Source: DASWTL01 sp966250385
GTDB lineage: Bacteria > Bacteroidota > Bacteroidia > Sphingobacteriales > Sphingobacteriaceae
Assembly: GCA_966250385.1 (NCBI GenBank)
Contig: CBINHC010000001.1
Location: 62,001 to 126,000, forward strand
Reading direction: 5' to 3'
DNA: 64,000 nucleotides
The translations under genes were made by a program, and so were the position numbers. Positions 1 to 8,303 of the stretch are shown piece after piece (within the stretch, counting starts at the first letter, position 1; each line of letters opens with the position of its first letter). Under the pieces are notes generated by a model, which saw only the letters and a program-made list of their open reading frames with translations, made no database searches and had not been told where the DNA came from.

Positions 1-1428
1 CTCCTGGCGGTGTATTCCACCTTTAAGCTTACCCGTCATCTCTCGGATAAGACCACCGCGAAGATGGCCGCGCTGATTCTTGCGACTTCCCAGCTGTTCA
101 TCATGTCCATCATGGACGCACGGATGGAGCCGCCGCTGACGGCGTTCATCATCACCGGTATCTGGCAGCTGGTGATATATATAGACAAACAAAAGTTCGT
201 GAACCTGCTGGGCGGCGCTTTTGCGGTAGCGATGGCCTTCTCAACAAAAGGGTGGATCGGGCCGGTCATGGTGTTTTCCGCCTGCTTTTTCAAGATTCTC
301 CTGGAGAACCGCTGGGCCGTCCTGGCCAATGTGCGGACCTGGTCCTTCGTCCCGATGTTCGCTGTTTTCATCAGCCCGGTACTGTATGCCTACTACTTTC
401 AGTACGATTTGCATCCGGAAAAGGTCATCCGGGGAATGTCTCATATCTCCGGCGTTAAATTCATTCTGTGGGATCAGAACTTTGAGCGTTTCCACGGAGG
501 CAACTGGTCGGAAAACGGTCGGAACAGCAGTTTCTTCTTCCTTTTTCATACGTTTCTATGGGCGTTTCTGCCCTGGTGTGCGGCGGCATATATGGCGCTG
601 ATCTTCTGGATGAGGCGCCTGGTGAAGCGGAAAAGGACAGGTATCCGTTTCGCGTCCGTGGCCGTATCGTTCCTTTTTGTGCTGTGCGTGGTCTCGATGT
701 CCAGCTTTAAGATGCCGCATTACATCCTGATGTTCTGTCCGCTGGCTGCCGTGTTCACCGCACCTTATCTCCGCCTGGCATTATCGCGGCGGCAGGGGCT
801 GCGGATCTACCGTCCGCTTCAGATATTTATCGCGGCGGCCGGTGCAGTCCTGTCAGTTGTGCTGAACTTCTATTTTTTCAAACCGGCCGGCTTGTTCGTC
901 GGGGTTGTGCTGATCGCCGTTCTCCTGCTGTTGCTCGCGCTTCTTTTCACGCGTCCCGCCGTCCCGGGACGACGGATACTGGCTGTTTCGGCCGTGGGGG
1001 CGATCGTCATCAACAGTTTCATGAACTTCAACTTCTTTCCGACGCTGATGAAATACCAGGGCGGAAACGAAATGGTAAAGCAAATGAAGGCCAGGAAGAT
1101 CAGTATACCGAATGAGGACATTGTCGTCGTGGACCACGGGTCGCATTCCTTTGACTTTTATTTGGGGTATAACCACCGGGTGATCGAGATCCATGAGCTG
1201 GATTCCCTGTATCCGGGAGTCAGCAATAAGTATTTCCTGATCAACAGCCAGATGAAACGGGCGCTGGAGTCGCAAGGATACCAGGTGCAGCCGACCCTCA
1301 CCACACTGGATTACAGGGTCAGCATGCCCCGGGGCAAGTTCCTGAATGAAAAGACCAGGCTCTCGGTTTGCGACAGCCTGATCCTGGGTAAGATCCGCAA
1401 ACCTTCACCGGTCACCGCCGGATTATAG
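1..1428 (+). CDS. ArnT/PMT-like membrane glycosyltransferase, 5' truncated
   Basis: C-terminal portion of a polytopic membrane protein. The frame is open to the window edge (first codons read L-L-A-V), so the true start lies upstream. About 475 codons remain, with many hydrophobic segments and a loop motif DARMEPP, which resembles the acidic loop motif of GT39/GT83 enzymes that move a sugar from a polyprenyl-phosphate carrier at the outer face of the inner membrane. The last ~110 residues are soluble, as in ArnT-type proteins. Substrate and acceptor cannot be told. A second membrane protein gene follows after 33 bases and may be cotranscribed. The family is inferred from topology and this motif only. 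Confidence 0.7.
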   Translation, partial: LLAVYSTFKLTRHLSDKTTAKMAALILATSQLFIMSIMDARMEPPLTAFIITGIWQLVIYIDKQKFVNLLGGAFAVAMAFSTKGWIGPVMVFSACFFKILLENRWAVLANVRTWSFVPMFAVFISPVLYAYYFQYDLHPEKVIRGMSHISGVKFILWDQNFERFHGGNWSENGRNSSFFFLFHTFLWAFLPWCAAAYMALIFWMRRLVKRKRTGIRFASVAVSFLFVLCVVSMSSFKMPHYILMFCPLAAVFTAPYLRLALSRRQGLRIYRPLQIFIAAAGAVLSVVLNFYFFKPAGLFVGVVLIAVLLLLLALLFTRPAVPGRRILAVSAVGAIVINSFMNFNFFPTLMKYQGGNEMVKQMKARKISIPNEDIVVVDHGSHSFDFYLGYNHRVIEIHELDSLYPGVSNKYFLINSQMKRALESQGYQVQPTLTTLDYRVSMPRGKFLNEKTRLSVCDSLILGKIRKPSPVTAGL

Positions 1429-1461
1429 TACTTTTGATCTGTAAGTTTTAAAAAGAGAAAT

Positions 1462-2139
1462 ATGTCTGAAATGAATTCCGGGTCCCTCACCAAAACAGAA
1501 AAGTATGGGTTTATCATCGTGTTCGTCCTGATGGTGTTCGGCGTAGTCATGTCCTGGATCGATGTGCGTTGGTTCAACGAGGTCTACGCCATCGAAGACG
1601 GGTTTATCGAATCGCTGACCGTCGCAGGCCTCCTGCTGGTTGTCTTTCTGTCCGGCCGCCATGCCGTGAAGTTTGCCTCCAGGCGGCACTGGATGTTTAC
1701 CGCGGTCATGGTCTTCCTGTGTCTTTTTTCGCTGTTTGCCGCGGGTGAAGAGATCAGCTGGGGCCAGCGGATATTCGGTGTGGAATCATCCGATTTCTTC
1801 CGGAAGAACAATGCGCAGGGAGAGACCAACCTGCACAATTTGGTCGTGGGAGGGGTTAAGATCAACAAGCTGCTCTTCTCGCAGCTGTTCACGCTGGCGG
1901 CCGCCCTGTACCTGGTCGGCGTGCCTTTGCTGTACCGGAGGAACGAGGCGTTCAGGCAATGGATCGACCGTTCAGGCATCCCGGTGCCCCGGTGGTACCA
2001 GACTGCCGGAGTGGTCCTGGTATCCGTATTGACGCTGATATGCAACGGCCGTAGTTCCGAACTGCAGGAGTTCGGCGCCGTAGGCATATTCTTCCTGATC
2101 CTGTCTAATCCGCTGAACGGCTATATCTACCGGGATTAG
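1462..2139 (+). CDS. multi-pass membrane protein of unknown function
   Basis: A protein of 225 residues with about five or six hydrophobic segments (near 15-35, 50-67, 77-95, 140-155, 178-195 and 203-220). Between segments 3 and 4 lies a polar stretch with GEEISWGQRIFG and then ETNLHN, rich in charged and amide residues and likely the functional face. I recognise this pattern from unnamed bacterial membrane proteins but know of no function. It sits 33 bases after the glycosyltransferase gene and ends just before a strong hairpin, so it is probably the last gene of that transcript. A role in envelope glycan work would be a guess from the neighbour alone. Confidence 0.7.
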   Translation: MSEMNSGSLTKTEKYGFIIVFVLMVFGVVMSWIDVRWFNEVYAIEDGFIESLTVAGLLLVVFLSGRHAVKFASRRHWMFTAVMVFLCLFSLFAAGEEISWGQRIFGVESSDFFRKNNAQGETNLHNLVVGGVKINKLLFSQLFTLAAALYLVGVPLLYRRNEAFRQWIDRSGIPVPRWYQTAGVVLVSVLTLICNGRSSELQEFGAVGIFFLILSNPLNGYIYRD

Positions 2140-2161
2140 CGGAGCCCCAGGCCCGAAATGA

Positions 2162-2198
2162 AAAAGCCAGGCGTTCAGTGAGTGAGCGCCTGGCTTTT
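2162..2198. terminator. bidirectional terminator hairpin
   Basis: A 12-bp perfect stem (2162-2173 with 2187-2198, AAAAGCCAGGCG and its complement) has A-rich and T-rich ends on both sides. It lies between the stop codons of two convergent genes (2139 and 2220), so it can end transcription from either side. Confidence 0.88.
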
Positions 2199-2219
2199 CT
2201 ATTTTATTTGATACTGCCG

Positions 2220-3044
2220 CTAGATGGTCGATGCATCGGCAGTTTCTGCCTGTGGCATGGTATCCGTAAACCGTTCGGCAGCGAATTCATGGTTAAGGAA
2301 TGCGGATGTATAGTTCGCGTCACCGCCGTTGATGAACAGAACGGTACGGTTCTTAATGGTTTCTATGATCGGTTTGGTCAGCTCTTCAGGCAGTGCCGGG
2401 CAACCCTGGCTGCGGCCCAGTCGTCCAAGCTGGCTGATCACGGCAGGGTTCGCATAGGTGGCTCCGTGCACAACGACGGAGCGGTTCCGGGCGTTCGTGT
2501 TGAATCCTTCGTCCATCCCGTCGAGTTTCAGGGACATCCCGTGCTTTCCGAAATAGATCTCATTGGCGATATAGAATCCCAGACTGCTCTGCTCTGAATT
2601 CGGAGCGTTGGAGAAGTCGGTGGGAAGGTCACCGCCACTATTCTTTCCGTGGGTGACATAGGTATGGAAAAGTAATTTCTGCTGCGCGAGATCCACGATC
2701 CAGAGACGTTTGTCCCGGCTTTTTTTCGTGAAGTCGGCGATGCTGACGATGTCTTTGGAATCATTCAGTCTGCCGCTTTCCTTCAGGTTATAGAACCCGA
2801 TCACAGCCTTCTTGAATACGTCCATATCGAGTCCCGCTTTGGCAAGTCCCATATTGGTATAGGTTTCAACCAGGTAATTATCGAAGATCTCTGCTTTGGT
2901 TAAAGCCGGCTTGCTGTTTTCAGCTGCAAAAGTCACCGGTTTCCGTTCAGGAGCAGATTTTTCGGCAGCCGAACGGCGGTTAACTGTGAAAATGGTCAGG
3001 GTGATTAAGAGAAGCGTAATACTCCAGAAAGAAAATCTTTTCAT
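2220..3044 (-). CDS. murein L,D-transpeptidase catalytic-domain protein
   Basis: Secreted 274-residue protein with an N-terminal signal-anchor (residues 5-22). The catalytic domain covers roughly 110-245 and shows the family's histidine in VVHG (His193) and the cysteine nucleophile in SQGCPAL (Cys215), the layout of YkuD-like L,D-transpeptidases. Such enzymes form 3-3 cross-links or attach molecules to meso-diaminopimelate in peptidoglycan, acting in the periplasm. Start chosen because it gives a clean signal sequence. It ends against a shared bidirectional terminator. Upstream (3045-3206) no clear promoter was found. Confidence 0.85.
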   Translation of the reverse strand: MKRFSFWSITLLLITLTIFTVNRRSAAEKSAPERKPVTFAAENSKPALTKAEIFDNYLVETYTNMGLAKAGLDMDVFKKAVIGFYNLKESGRLNDSKDIVSIADFTKKSRDKRLWIVDLAQQKLLFHTYVTHGKNSGGDLPTDFSNAPNSEQSSLGFYIANEIYFGKHGMSLKLDGMDEGFNTNARNRSVVVHGATYANPAVISQLGRLGRSQGCPALPEELTKPIIETIKNRTVLFINGGDANYTSAFLNHEFAAERFTDTMPQAETADASTI

Positions 3045-3206
3045 AGGTTTTTTTTCGGTGGTAGATAATTAGTAACGGTTAGTTTTTCCCAAAATTGTAT
3101 TTCCGAATCTCATCAGTTCGAAAAATACAGGATGCCATGGTTTACGTATAACATCTTAATAAAGATGCATTTATGTTAAAAAATCCATAAACCCGGTTAC
3201 TTTTTT

Positions 3207-3887
3207 TTAAAGACCGGTTTTCCTGAGAAAATCCTTCCTGGAGAGATCGTGACGCAGCCTGGAGTCATACAGCAGCCGGATGGCCGCCCGGTCCAGGCGG
3301 GAAAGGAGGGGCTGCCCGGGTTTCGGGTCGTTGCCGGTCGCGGAGGGCGGCCCCAGCAAGCCGCCATCCGGATACAGGGTGGTGGTATGCTGCAGAAGCC
3401 CGAGGGCGTGGCAGATCTCATGCTTCAGCACCTGGGTCCTTTTCGAGGGAATGAGGAGCGGATGAATGAAAATGTCGACATGGGTCAGTTCAGTACCGGA
3501 AAACCGGGGAACGGCATATCCCAGGGGCAGCGGGCCCGTCTGCGTATACCGGTCGGCATACGCGGCGACGGTAGCGGGATGATGAATAATGAGGTTACCC
3601 TGCTCTGTTTGCCGGATTCCGAGGTCACCAAGCAACGGCTGTACCTCCCGGATAACCTGATCAAGGACGGGGTCGACAACCGGATCGCTGCCCTGGGTGC
3701 TGATTCCGATCGGCTTCCTCCAGCGGTAAAGCCGCTCGTTCCTGAACGCAACTTCCTCAAAATACCGCAATTCGTCCCTGGTATAATCGCCGAACATTTT
3801 TTCCGGAGAGCCGGAAAAGCTGAAGGCGGCTGCAATCGGAATTGCAACCAGCCACAGTGTACGCTGAAGAAAAGTCCTACCCGCCAT
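3207..3887 (-). CDS. secreted matrixin-like zinc metalloprotease
   Basis: 226 residues with an N-terminal hydrophobic signal (about 8-24). The zinc site HEICHALGLLQH (residues 156-167) matches HExxHxxGxxH of metzincins: three His ligands and a catalytic Glu157. A small domain after it has no obvious methionine turn, so the subclass (matrixin versus another metzincin) is unsure. The gene starts 51 bases after the stop of the sorbosone-dehydrogenase-like gene, same strand. A hairpin at 3915-3933 (CCGGCA/TGCCGG) lies in that gap, so it may be the distal, weaker gene of the receptor/dehydrogenase operon. Substrate unknown; probably periplasmic or outer-membrane associated. Confidence 0.75.
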   Translation of the reverse strand: MAGRTFLQRTLWLVAIPIAAAFSFSGSPEKMFGDYTRDELRYFEEVAFRNERLYRWRKPIGISTQGSDPVVDPVLDQVIREVQPLLGDLGIRQTEQGNLIIHHPATVAAYADRYTQTGPLPLGYAVPRFSGTELTHVDIFIHPLLIPSKRTQVLKHEICHALGLLQHTTTLYPDGGLLGPPSATGNDPKPGQPLLSRLDRAAIRLLYDSRLRHDLSRKDFLRKTGL

Positions 3888-3938
3888 ATCCCTGACAACT
3901 AGTAACGTTCAGAACCGGCAGCCAGTATGCCGGGCATC

Positions 3939-5102
3939 CTAGCTGCCTTTATATGCGATCCGGTAGACCAGGCCTGCGAAATCGTCCGAAACCAGCAGGG
4001 CACCATCCGGCATTTGCAGGACGTCAACCGGCCGGCCCCATGCTTTGCCGTTCTTGAGCCATCCCTGGGCGAACGGTTCGAACGAGGTCACCTTATTTCC
4101 ATCGATCCGGGCCAGCATGACCCGGTAGCCGATGGGCTCGGTCCGGTTCCATGAGCCGTGCTCAGCGATAAATGCCTGGTTCTTATATGCGGACGGGAAC
4201 ATCGAAGCCGTGTAGAACTTGATTCCCAGGGTTCCGCCATGCGGCGTCAGGGTTTTCGCAGGGGCCGTATACTGGCTGGCCGAATGCCCTTTCCCGAATT
4301 CCGGATCCGGGATGGTACCGGCATGGATATAGGGATAGCCAAAGTGCATGCCCGCTTTCGTTGCTACATTCAGTTCGTCCGGGGGGATATTGTCGCCCAT
4401 ATTGTCCCGGCCGTTATCGGTGAACCAAAGGTTGCCGGTCTGAGGATGCCAGGTGAATCCGACCGTGTTCCTGACGCCGTTTGCATATACTTCGAATCCG
4501 GTGCCATCGGCGTTCATCCGTGAAATGGCAGCGTATCGTTTGTCCCGCTCACTGTCATTGCAGATATTACACGGAGCTCCCACGGGAACGTACAGCTTCC
4601 CGTCGGGTCCGAAAGCGATATACTTCCAGCCATGGTGCTGATCCGTCGGGAGTTTGTCATAGACCAGGACAGGTTTTCCCGGTTTTTCGAGGTTATCTTC
4701 AATATTATCGATCCGCCAGATCTTGCTGACTTCGGCAATATAGAGCGAGCCGTTGTGAAAGGCCACCCCGTTGGGAGTGTCCATATCTTTTGCCACGACA
4801 TACTTTTTCTCAGCCCGTCCGTCCTTGTCTTCATCGACCAGGGCATAGACATTGTTTTTTTCCTTGTTGCCAACGAAAACGGTGCCTTTATCGCCGAGGG
4901 CGAGCGACCGTGCATTTTCCACCTCCGCAAAGATTCCAATCGAGAATCCCTCGGGCAGACGGATGTCATTCAAGCGTGGGTCTGATGCCTTTTCGGTGGC
5001 TTTTGTGTCCGTTTTTGCATCCTTCTGAGCAGGGCTGGTACATTGCCAGCCGGCCAGGGAGGCGGAGAACATCAGGAGAAGGAGGGTTTTGTTTGTCATC
5101 AT
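3939..5102 (-). CDS. PQQ-type glucose/sorbosone dehydrogenase, lipoprotein
   Basis: A 387-residue beta-propeller of the soluble glucose/L-sorbosone dehydrogenase family, in which pyrroloquinoline quinone plus calcium oxidises a sugar or alcohol in the periplasm. Visible family marks are LPEGFSIGIFA at the first blade, DQHHGWKYIAFGPDGKLYV, GVRNTVGFTWHP, PHGGTLGIKFY and AEHGSWNR. The N terminus has a hydrophobic stretch then WQC (Cys21), a loose lipobox as often seen in Bacteroidota, so it is probably anchored to a membrane. Its start codon overlaps the stop of the upstream TonB receptor gene, indicating translational coupling. Cofactor use is inferred from the family; substrate unknown. Confidence 0.82.
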   Translation of the reverse strand: MMTNKTLLLLMFSASLAGWQCTSPAQKDAKTDTKATEKASDPRLNDIRLPEGFSIGIFAEVENARSLALGDKGTVFVGNKEKNNVYALVDEDKDGRAEKKYVVAKDMDTPNGVAFHNGSLYIAEVSKIWRIDNIEDNLEKPGKPVLVYDKLPTDQHHGWKYIAFGPDGKLYVPVGAPCNICNDSERDKRYAAISRMNADGTGFEVYANGVRNTVGFTWHPQTGNLWFTDNGRDNMGDNIPPDELNVATKAGMHFGYPYIHAGTIPDPEFGKGHSASQYTAPAKTLTPHGGTLGIKFYTASMFPSAYKNQAFIAEHGSWNRTEPIGYRVMLARIDGNKVTSFEPFAQGWLKNGKAWGRPVDVLQMPDGALLVSDDFAGLVYRIAYKGS

Positions 5103-7168
5103 GGTTTATTAAAGTTAATGGCGAGGCCTGCATAGTAATTCCGGGGAGCGGAGTAGTTGAAATATCGGCCCCCTACAGCATTCAGGTCATTCCCAAGGCT
5201 GTAGCTGACATCTAATAAATTATCTATGCCTGCAAATGTTTCAAAAAAATAGTTATTGTTTCTGTTCCTGAACCGCCAGGTCCCCTTCAGCTGAACAAGA
5301 TGATAGGCTTCAGCGAAGGCGGTTCCGGCATCATTCAGGGGGATAGCCGAGGTATAATTGTGCTGGCCGAAAACCGAGAAGGCTGCCAGATCCAGTTTCA
5401 GGGAGGTGACCACCACGTTTCGGGGTACACCGGTCAAACGGTTGCCGCTGAAGTTCTCCTGCCCGCTGATGTAGTCTGTAAAGCGGAAATAACTGTACGA
5501 ATAACTGTTTCGAAGCTGAAGTCCGGTGACCCGGTGATCAGTGCGCCGGGGGATCAGCCAGGCCACAGCCTGGAATTCAAGACCTTTCTGATCAGTGCCC
5601 CCTGCGTTCACAAAATATTCCGCTTCGGAGGGACTGATCCGGCGCACGATGGCGTCCTTCAGCCGGAAACTGAATACGTTCGCATCGGCATAAATGCGGT
5701 TGTTGCTGCTGAAGAACCGGAGTCCGGTCTCGTAGTTCCAGCCGCTCTCCGCGTTCAGACCCGTGTTGATCACATTATCCGAAGCCCGCACCTCAGCCAG
5801 GGTAGGAGTGGAGTATCCGCCGCTGACGGATGCCCGCCAGCCCCAGTTCTCATTCAGCTGGAAGGCCGCTGCCACCCTGGGTATCAGCCGGTGGGGAAGC
5901 TTCCGGGTATTTTCAGGAGAAACCGCCGGGAAAAACGTCTGGTAGTCGTACCGGTAAAGATTGTAGCTGACCGAGGTTTCCAGGACCAGTTTCCTGCCGA
6001 TCCCGGCCCGCCAGTGCGCAAACAGGAACTGCTGTCCGGCAAGCAGCTTATCGGATGATTGCTCAGCCGCCTTCTCCCCGCCGGCGTTATCAAAATTCCG
6101 GATATCGGAGGCGGTATATTGCGCTTCGCCGCCCACTGACGCCTTCCAGTTCCAGGCCGGATTCTTCCGGGCGTACTCTACATAGCTGCGGAGACCCAAG
6201 GTCCTTTCCAGCCTTGTTTCGTAATTGGTGATGAACGGATTCCTGAAATCCGTCCGGGTCCCGGAAACGGCCAGAACATGCCGCAGTTCCGGCCGGATGG
6301 CGAACTCATGGATCAGCCCGCCAAGGAGCGTGGTGTTATAGATGCCGGCTTTTTGTTCAATTGCCCCCGGAAGAGTCGCTGTGGCAGGACGTGCTGACGA
6401 CGGCGAAAGGTCCGCCTGGGTGCGGGTGAGTCCGCCCGGCGTCTCGTACCGGAGGTCCGAAAACAGGACCCGGGCCCGGATTTCGGTCCTCGGGGAGTAT
6501 TGCCAGCGGTGTGCCAGATGGCTGTAGAGCCGCTTCAGCTCACTGTTCTCGCGGTAGCCGCGTGAAGTCTGGTATCCTTCCATGAACTCCGTGTCGGATT
6601 GGTTCCGTTGCTTTCTGAAATCAAGCTGCTGATGGAAGGACCGGTAGGAGCCCCCGCTGAATGACGCCCCGAGCCGGTCGCCTTCCTGCCGGTTAGCCGG
6701 CTGGGCGATGAGGATCACCCCACCGGTGTTGGCCCCGTATATGCTCGCCTCGGCGCCTTTTAATATGGTAATTCCGCTGATGCTTCCAGGATCCAGCGAA
6801 TTAAGGTATGTGTTGCCGCCGGCGTCCGTAAAGGGAAGCTCGTCCAGATAGATCCGGACATTCCTGATCCCGAAAGGTGACCGGAGCAGGCTACCGCGGA
6901 TGGACAGCCGGTAACTTCCCGGGGAACGTTCTTCCATGCGTACTCCCGGCGCCGAATTGAGGGACGGTACCAGGGATCCTTCCGGCTGATTTTCCAGATC
7001 CGACCGGCTGATGATGTTAACCGAAGCCGGTGACCGGAGCAGCGGCTGTTCCGTGAAATACGCCCGTACGACCACTTCCTTCAGCTGTTGGGTGCTATCT
7101 GGTGATGTGGGCTGGCCGGAGGTCACAATTGGCAGGAGAATTGCCGGAACCAGGGTCGTAATTTTCAT
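5099..7168 (-). CDS. TonB-dependent outer-membrane receptor (candidate PQQ importer)
   Basis: 689 residues from the chosen start at 7168, which gives the signal peptide MKITTLVPAILLP; a longer reading to 7336 has no signal and runs through the divergent promoter region. After the signal comes a TonB-box-like QQLKEVVVRA, then a plug (about 30-150) with SLNSAPGVRMEERSPGSYRLSIRG and the YGANTGGVI end, then a 22-strand-type barrel ending in hydrophobic/aromatic residues. It lacks the carboxypeptidase-like front domain of SusC proteins. The stop overlaps the ATG of the PQQ dehydrogenase gene, so the ligand is plausibly PQQ or that enzyme's sugar. The length is close to E. coli PqqU/YncD, a known PQQ transporter. 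Confidence 0.85.
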   Translation of the reverse strand: MKITTLVPAILLPIVTSGQPTSPDSTQQLKEVVVRAYFTEQPLLRSPASVNIISRSDLENQPEGSLVPSLNSAPGVRMEERSPGSYRLSIRGSLLRSPFGIRNVRIYLDELPFTDAGGNTYLNSLDPGSISGITILKGAEASIYGANTGGVILIAQPANRQEGDRLGASFSGGSYRSFHQQLDFRKQRNQSDTEFMEGYQTSRGYRENSELKRLYSHLAHRWQYSPRTEIRARVLFSDLRYETPGGLTRTQADLSPSSARPATATLPGAIEQKAGIYNTTLLGGLIHEFAIRPELRHVLAVSGTRTDFRNPFITNYETRLERTLGLRSYVEYARKNPAWNWKASVGGEAQYTASDIRNFDNAGGEKAAEQSSDKLLAGQQFLFAHWRAGIGRKLVLETSVSYNLYRYDYQTFFPAVSPENTRKLPHRLIPRVAAAFQLNENWGWRASVSGGYSTPTLAEVRASDNVINTGLNAESGWNYETGLRFFSSNNRIYADANVFSFRLKDAIVRRISPSEAEYFVNAGGTDQKGLEFQAVAWLIPRRTDHRVTGLQLRNSYSYSYFRFTDYISGQENFSGNRLTGVPRNVVVTSLKLDLAAFSVFGQHNYTSAIPLNDAGTAFAEAYHLVQLKGTWRFRNRNNNYFFETFAGIDNLLDVSYSLGNDLNAVGGRYFNYSAPRNYYAGLAINFNKP

Positions 7169-7232
7169 CAAATACGGTTTAGTACGAATCAATATTACAT
7201 TTTTTATTTTAACATATAATTTGACAAAGCAT

Positions 7233-8303
7233 ATGTCCATTCTGTTTTCCCCGCTTACCATTAAGAGCATTACACTGAAGAATCGCATGGTAGTCTCTCC
7301 GATGTGCCAGTATTCGGCCACGGACGGATATCCCAACGACTGGCACCTGGTTCATCTTGGCAGCCGCGCGGTAGGCGGAGCCGCCCTGATCCTCGCCGAG
7401 GCTACCGCCGTGTCGCCCGAAGGAAGGATCACCCCTTTCGACCTCGGCCTCTGGCATGATGGTCAGACGGAATCTTTTCGCCGCATTACGGAGTTCATTC
7501 ATCAGAACGGATCGGTTGCGGGGATCCAGCTCGCTCATGCGGGCCGGAAAGCGAGCACGGACGCTCCATGGAGGGGCGGCGGGTTTCTGGGGCCGGAGTC
7601 CGGCGGCTGGGAACCGGTGGCTCCGAGCGCGGTCGGATTCAGGGAAGGGGAGCAGCCTGCAGCGCTGACCGCTGAGGGGATCCGGAAGGTGATCGAAGAT
7701 TTTGCGCAGGCGGCCGGGCGCGCGCTCAGGTGCGGATTCCGGGTACTGGAGGTGCATGCCGCACATGGATATCTGGTTCATCAGTTTCTGTCGCCGCTGA
7801 GTAACAGGAGGGCGGATGAGTACGGCGGGAGTTTCGAAAACCGGATCCGTCTGCTATTGGAGATCATCACTGCAGTTCAGCGTGAATGGCCTGCGGAATT
7901 GCCACTGTTCGTCCGTATTTCGGCGACCGATTGGGCGGAAGGAGGCTGGGATGAGGAACAGTCCGTACAGCTCTCCGCCATACTGAAGGACCGCGGCGTT
8001 GACCTGATCGACTGTTCTTCGGGCGGCCTGGTCCCCCATGCGAGGATTCCGGCAGGCCCGAATTATCAGGTGCCTTTTGCTGAAAGGATCCGGAAAGAAG
8101 CCGGTATCATGACAGGCGCCGTAGGTCTGATAACCAAAGCCGGTCAGGCGGAGAAGATCCTGGCCGATCAGCAGGCCGATCTGATCATTGTGGCAAGACA
8201 GCTGCTCCGCAATCCGTATTTTCCGCTGCATGCGGCCCTGGACCTGGGAGTGGACCTGCCGTGGCCGGATCAGTATGAGCGGGCTAAGCCGCGGAATCAC
8301 TGA
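7233..8303 (+). CDS. NADH:flavin oxidoreductase, Old Yellow Enzyme (YqjM-like)
   Basis: 356 residues forming one FMN-binding TIM barrel of the thermophilic-like OYE class. Clear marks: LKNRMVVSPMCQYSA near the N terminus (with the class-typical Cys that tunes FMN), QLAHAGRKA (substrate His), and HAAHGYLVHQFLSPLSNRR. These enzymes reduce activated C=C bonds of enones or electrophiles with NAD(P)H in the cytoplasm. Start placed at 7233, where homology begins; further upstream the frame runs into the divergent receptor gene. Its stop overlaps that of the histidine kinase gene by 7 bases, tail to tail. Confidence 0.9.
   Translation: MSILFSPLTIKSITLKNRMVVSPMCQYSATDGYPNDWHLVHLGSRAVGGAALILAEATAVSPEGRITPFDLGLWHDGQTESFRRITEFIHQNGSVAGIQLAHAGRKASTDAPWRGGGFLGPESGGWEPVAPSAVGFREGEQPAALTAEGIRKVIEDFAQAAGRALRCGFRVLEVHAAHGYLVHQFLSPLSNRRADEYGGSFENRIRLLLEIITAVQREWPAELPLFVRISATDWAEGGWDEEQSVQLSAILKDRGVDLIDCSSGGLVPHARIPAGPNYQVPFAERIRKEAGIMTGAVGLITKAGQAEKILADQQADLIIVARQLLRNPYFPLHAALDLGVDLPWPDQYERAKPRNH

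Noticed and set aside
2178..2597. 139-codon plus-strand frame opposite the L,D-transpeptidase
   Set aside because: Starts inside the terminator hairpin; the minus-strand enzyme has all its catalytic residues.
7011..7232. N-terminal extension of the Old Yellow Enzyme frame
   Set aside because: It overlaps the start of the divergent receptor gene and has no family similarity; the ATG at 7233 is right.
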